Shown here: piece by piece, positions 62,150 to 64,000 of the stretch
How positions within the stretch are numbered: the stretch's first letter is position 1
Layout of the letters: the number at the start of each line of letters is the position of its first letter
NCBI GenBank assembly: GCA_034926225.1
Contig: JAYFRF010000012.1
Coordinates: 43,053-107,052, forward strand
Direction of reading: 5' to 3'
DNA length: 64,000 bases
Origin: JAAZKA01 sp034926225
Lineage (GTDB): Bacteria; Bacillota; Clostridia; Oscillospirales; QAMX01
The notes under the pieces: generated by a model
Databases searched by the model: none
Told to the model about the DNA's origin: nothing
The model's input: only the letters and a program-made list of their open reading frames with translations
Translations under genes and position numbers: made by a program

Positions 62150-62735
62150 CGGACAGCTCCTTTGCCGTGCGGATGAACTCCTCGTAAGTGTAAAGGCTCC
62201 CCACCGCGTCGAGCAGGGCGCTCGCGGTCATGCCGGCCGGCAATCCTAAGCGTTTGCAGAGCGCCGAGCGTTTTTCGGCGCTGTCACGCGCGCCCGACAG
62301 CCCCAGCGCGTAAAGATCGCTTTTTTTGAGCTTCGGCGGCGGCGGACAGTCCTCGCCCTCGATGGTCGCTCCGGCGCGGCGCAGCGCGGCAAGCAGCACC
62401 TCCGGCGTCATGCCTTCGACACCGAGAGTGCCCGCCTTCGACGGCTGTGCCTTGCGGCGCTCTTTACCGAAAAGCGAGGGGATGAACGCCTGCTTGCACT
62501 GGGAGGCGGGGATGGCGCTTTTTAAGTGGTTGCGGATGACAAATCCCGCGCCGTCGGAGTCCGTCAGGATCAACAGCCCCCGCCGCTCGGCGAGTCTGCG
62601 CAGATACGCAAGCCTTTCGCGGTCGCGGAAGATGCCAAATCCGTGTGTCTCGACGATCACGGTATCGACAAGGCTCGCGAGCGCGGCCTTGTCATAGCGC
62701 CCCTCGACGACGAGGGCTTCCCGGATACGAATCAT
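62136..62735 (-). CDS. RNase M5-like TOPRIM/DUF4093 protein
   Basis: A 199-aa protein with an N-terminal TOPRIM domain: EALVVEGRYDK (catalytic Glu), VETHGFGIF and LLILTDSDGAGFVIRN (DxD). The C-terminal part matches DUF4093, which is attached to RNase M5-type 5S rRNA maturases in Clostridia. The start at 62735 overlaps the holA stop (ATGA) and has GAGGAGA 7 bases upstream; a frame from 62843 would run inside holA. RNase M5 would process 5S rRNA precursor; the match to M5 is by family, not certain. Confidence 0.85.
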   Translation of the reverse strand: MIRIREALVVEGRYDKAALASLVDTVIVETHGFGIFRDRERLAYLRRLAERRGLLILTDSDGAGFVIRNHLKSAIPASQCKQAFIPSLFGKERRKAQPSKAGTLGVEGMTPEVLLAALRRAGATIEGEDCPPPPKLKKSDLYALGLSGARDSAEKRSALCKRLGLPAGMTASALLDAVGSLYTYEEFIRTAKELSDAGK

Positions 62736-63769
62736 GCGGCGGTCTCCTCTCCGAGCGCGCGGTACAGGGAAAGCACCAGATCGCGCAGAATATCGAAGTC
62801 CTCCGCGCGGGAGGATTTTAACGCAAGGTCCGCCTCCGCACACAGCCGCAGCGCTGCACGCAGTCCCGGCAGGGCAAGACGCCTTGCCGCGCGGACAAGG
62901 CTGTCCGTCTGGAACGAGAAACGAAGCTTGCAGAGCTGCTCGATTTCGGAAACGGAACCGTTCGCGTCGAGGACGAGGCGGGCGGTATAGAGGTTGCGCA
63001 TCTGCCGCCCGATGAGCGCGAGGACGGGGATGGCTTCCTCGCGCGCGGTTTCGAGATCGTTTAAAAGATGCAGCGCCAGACGTCCGTCGCGCGCGGAGAG
63101 CGCGTCGCAGAGTCGGAAGACCTGCGCCTCCGGTACCGCGCAGGTGGCGTCCTCGATGTCGCGCGCGGTTACGGCGCCCTTGCCGACGTACAGGCAGAGC
63201 TTATCGATTTCTCCGGCAAGACCCTGCATCAGCCCGCCGCAGCGGGTGACGAGCAGCCGGATCTCATCCGCGCCGATGCGTACGCCGAGGCCCTTGCAGC
63301 GGGAGCGGATCCAGGCGGCAAGCTCGTCCGGCGGCGCGGGGGTAAATTCGGCGAGCTCTCCCGCGGCCTTGATCGCGGCGTGCAGCTTCGTCCGCGCGTC
63401 GGGCTTACACTCAAGGGTGTCGTAGATGAAAACGAGACAGGCGTAGGCGGGGATATCCTTTATAATCGGCTCAAGCCATTTCGATTTATACACATCGAAG
63501 TCGCGCACGAGAATCAGCGTGCGCTCCGCCATCATCGGCGGCCTGTCGAGCGCCTCGGTCAGCGTTTCGGCGGTGAGTCCCCTGCCCTCTAACGAGCGGA
63601 GGTTGAATGTTTCAAGCGACGGGTCGATCAGCCTCTTCTTGAGAATGCCCACGGCGGCGTCGCGGCGGAAGGTTTCCTCACCGCAGAGAAGGTACAGACG
63701 GCCGACGGGCTTTTCCATCAGATCGTACAGCCACTGCTTTCCGACGCCGGTATTTGTCTTTTTCGCCAT
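62732..63769 (-). CDS. holA: DNA polymerase III delta subunit
   Basis: A 345-aa clamp-loader subunit that opens the sliding clamp. The N-terminal AAA+-like domain has YLLCGEETFRRD and the C-terminal collar has LRFSFQTDSLVRAARRL, both typical of Firmicutes HolA (YqeN). Walker motifs are absent, as usual for delta. The start at 63769 (MAKKTNTGVG) has AGGGGGG 6 bases upstream; a frame from 63799 lacks a site. First gene of the holA/M5-like operon visible here; an element with three hairpins lies just upstream. Confidence 0.93.
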   Translation of the reverse strand: MAKKTNTGVGKQWLYDLMEKPVGRLYLLCGEETFRRDAAVGILKKRLIDPSLETFNLRSLEGRGLTAETLTEALDRPPMMAERTLILVRDFDVYKSKWLEPIIKDIPAYACLVFIYDTLECKPDARTKLHAAIKAAGELAEFTPAPPDELAAWIRSRCKGLGVRIGADEIRLLVTRCGGLMQGLAGEIDKLCLYVGKGAVTARDIEDATCAVPEAQVFRLCDALSARDGRLALHLLNDLETAREEAIPVLALIGRQMRNLYTARLVLDANGSVSEIEQLCKLRFSFQTDSLVRAARRLALPGLRAALRLCAEADLALKSSRAEDFDILRDLVLSLYRALGEETAA

Positions 63770-63871
63770 CCGCAACCCCCCCTTCGGATATGTTTCCACA
63801 CAGGATGATTATAACACGCGTCTGAGCGGGTGTCAAATAAATCAGAGTATGTTTTCCCGTTGCTGATACCT

Positions 63872-63985
63872 TGCAGGGGGGCGCTTCGCCCCCCTGCACC
63901 TCCCGACCTCTTTCTTTGCGCGAGCAAAGAAAGAGGGAAAGAAAGCTCGCTTAGGGGAACATCGTTCCCCTAAGTACCCTTCCGG
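63872..63985 (-). repeat. Three-hairpin element, copy 3 (reverse orientation)
   Basis: Plus-strand order C-B-A: C, TGCAGGGGGGC (63872-63882) with its complement (63888-63898), loop 5; B, CCTCTTTCTTTGC (63907-63919) with its complement (63924-63936), loop 4; A, CTTAGGGGAAC (63950-63960) with GTTCCCCTAAG (63964-63974), loop 3. Read on the minus strand the order and loop sizes equal copy 1, stems A and B are nearly identical and stem C is rewritten but paired. Flank CCGGAAG is also shared. Continues close to the window end. Confidence 0.88.
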
Positions 63986-64000
63986 TGTTGCGTCGCCTGC

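Overview
The window is about 57-60% GC by eye and carries the replication-origin region of a low-complexity-walled, probably anaerobic member of the Clostridia (Firmicutes/Bacillota); an Oscillospirales- or Christensenellales-like gut lineage is my best guess. Reasons: the gene order dnaA-dnaN-S4 protein-recF-remB(DUF370)-gyrB-gyrA, a Rex redox repressor, a WalRK-type two-component system, meso-diaminopimelate dehydrogenase, DUF362/ferredoxin, DUF3343 with a cysteine desulfurase, clostripain-family peptidase, PlsY, Der, RNase M5-like protein and YqeG. No rRNA, tRNA, CRISPR array, phage or insertion sequence was seen.

Layout. (1) 0.2-9.8 kb: origin and replication block (dnaA, dnaN, S4 protein, recF, remB, gyrB, gyrA, rnhA). 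The dnaA-dnaN gap is the likely oriC but has GTTTTCCC repeats in place of classical DnaA boxes. (2) 9.8-14.6 kb: an AEC transporter, then a WalR/WalK-like pair with a third membrane-anchored YycH-like gene. (3) 14.6-21.9 kb: carbon metabolism on the + strand: an L-ribulokinase-like kinase, an unrecognised 558-aa protein, an omega-amidase-like nitrilase, and a promoter-driven pair of a divergent class III aminotransferase and an FGGY kinase. (4) 22-26.5 kb, minus strand: a 40-aa Cys-rich membrane miniprotein, rex, a Thr-rich lipoprotein, a DUF362 ferredoxin protein and a MATE exporter. (5) 26.6-30.8 kb: DUF3343 plus cysteine desulfurase, der-plsY, and an AT-richer effector-binding-domain protein. 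(6) 30.9-40.2 kb, minus: glycerate kinase, a heterodimeric ABC exporter with one degenerate ATPase site, and a module of MBOAT acyltransferase, DHHW-family protein and glycosyltransferase for O-acylation of a cell-surface polymer. (7) 40.3-49.2 kb: alpha/beta hydrolase, purine-type permease plus phosphoribosyltransferase, SGNH hydrolase, ddh, phospho-sugar mutase, a Tet(M)-like ribosome-associated GTPase and YbaK. (8) 49.4-64 kb: a large beta-propeller protein, a C11 peptidase lipoprotein, an operon of ceramidase-like protein, GH4 and thioesterase, a TepA-like ClpP relative, YqeG, and an operon holA - M5/toprim - (PD-(D/E)XK-like + winged helix) protein - sugar isomerase/epimerase-like TIM barrel.

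The most interesting non-gene signals are: a family of three-hairpin intergenic elements (about 49.3, 60.6 and 63.9 kb) whose stems differ in sequence but keep pairing, with conserved linkers; and the non-canonical origin boxes paired with changes in the DnaA recognition helix. Several vegetative promoters (-35/17 nt/-10) and strong hairpin terminators can be read directly and are listed. Start codons were chosen by Shine-Dalgarno spacing and family alignment from memory; no database search was possible.
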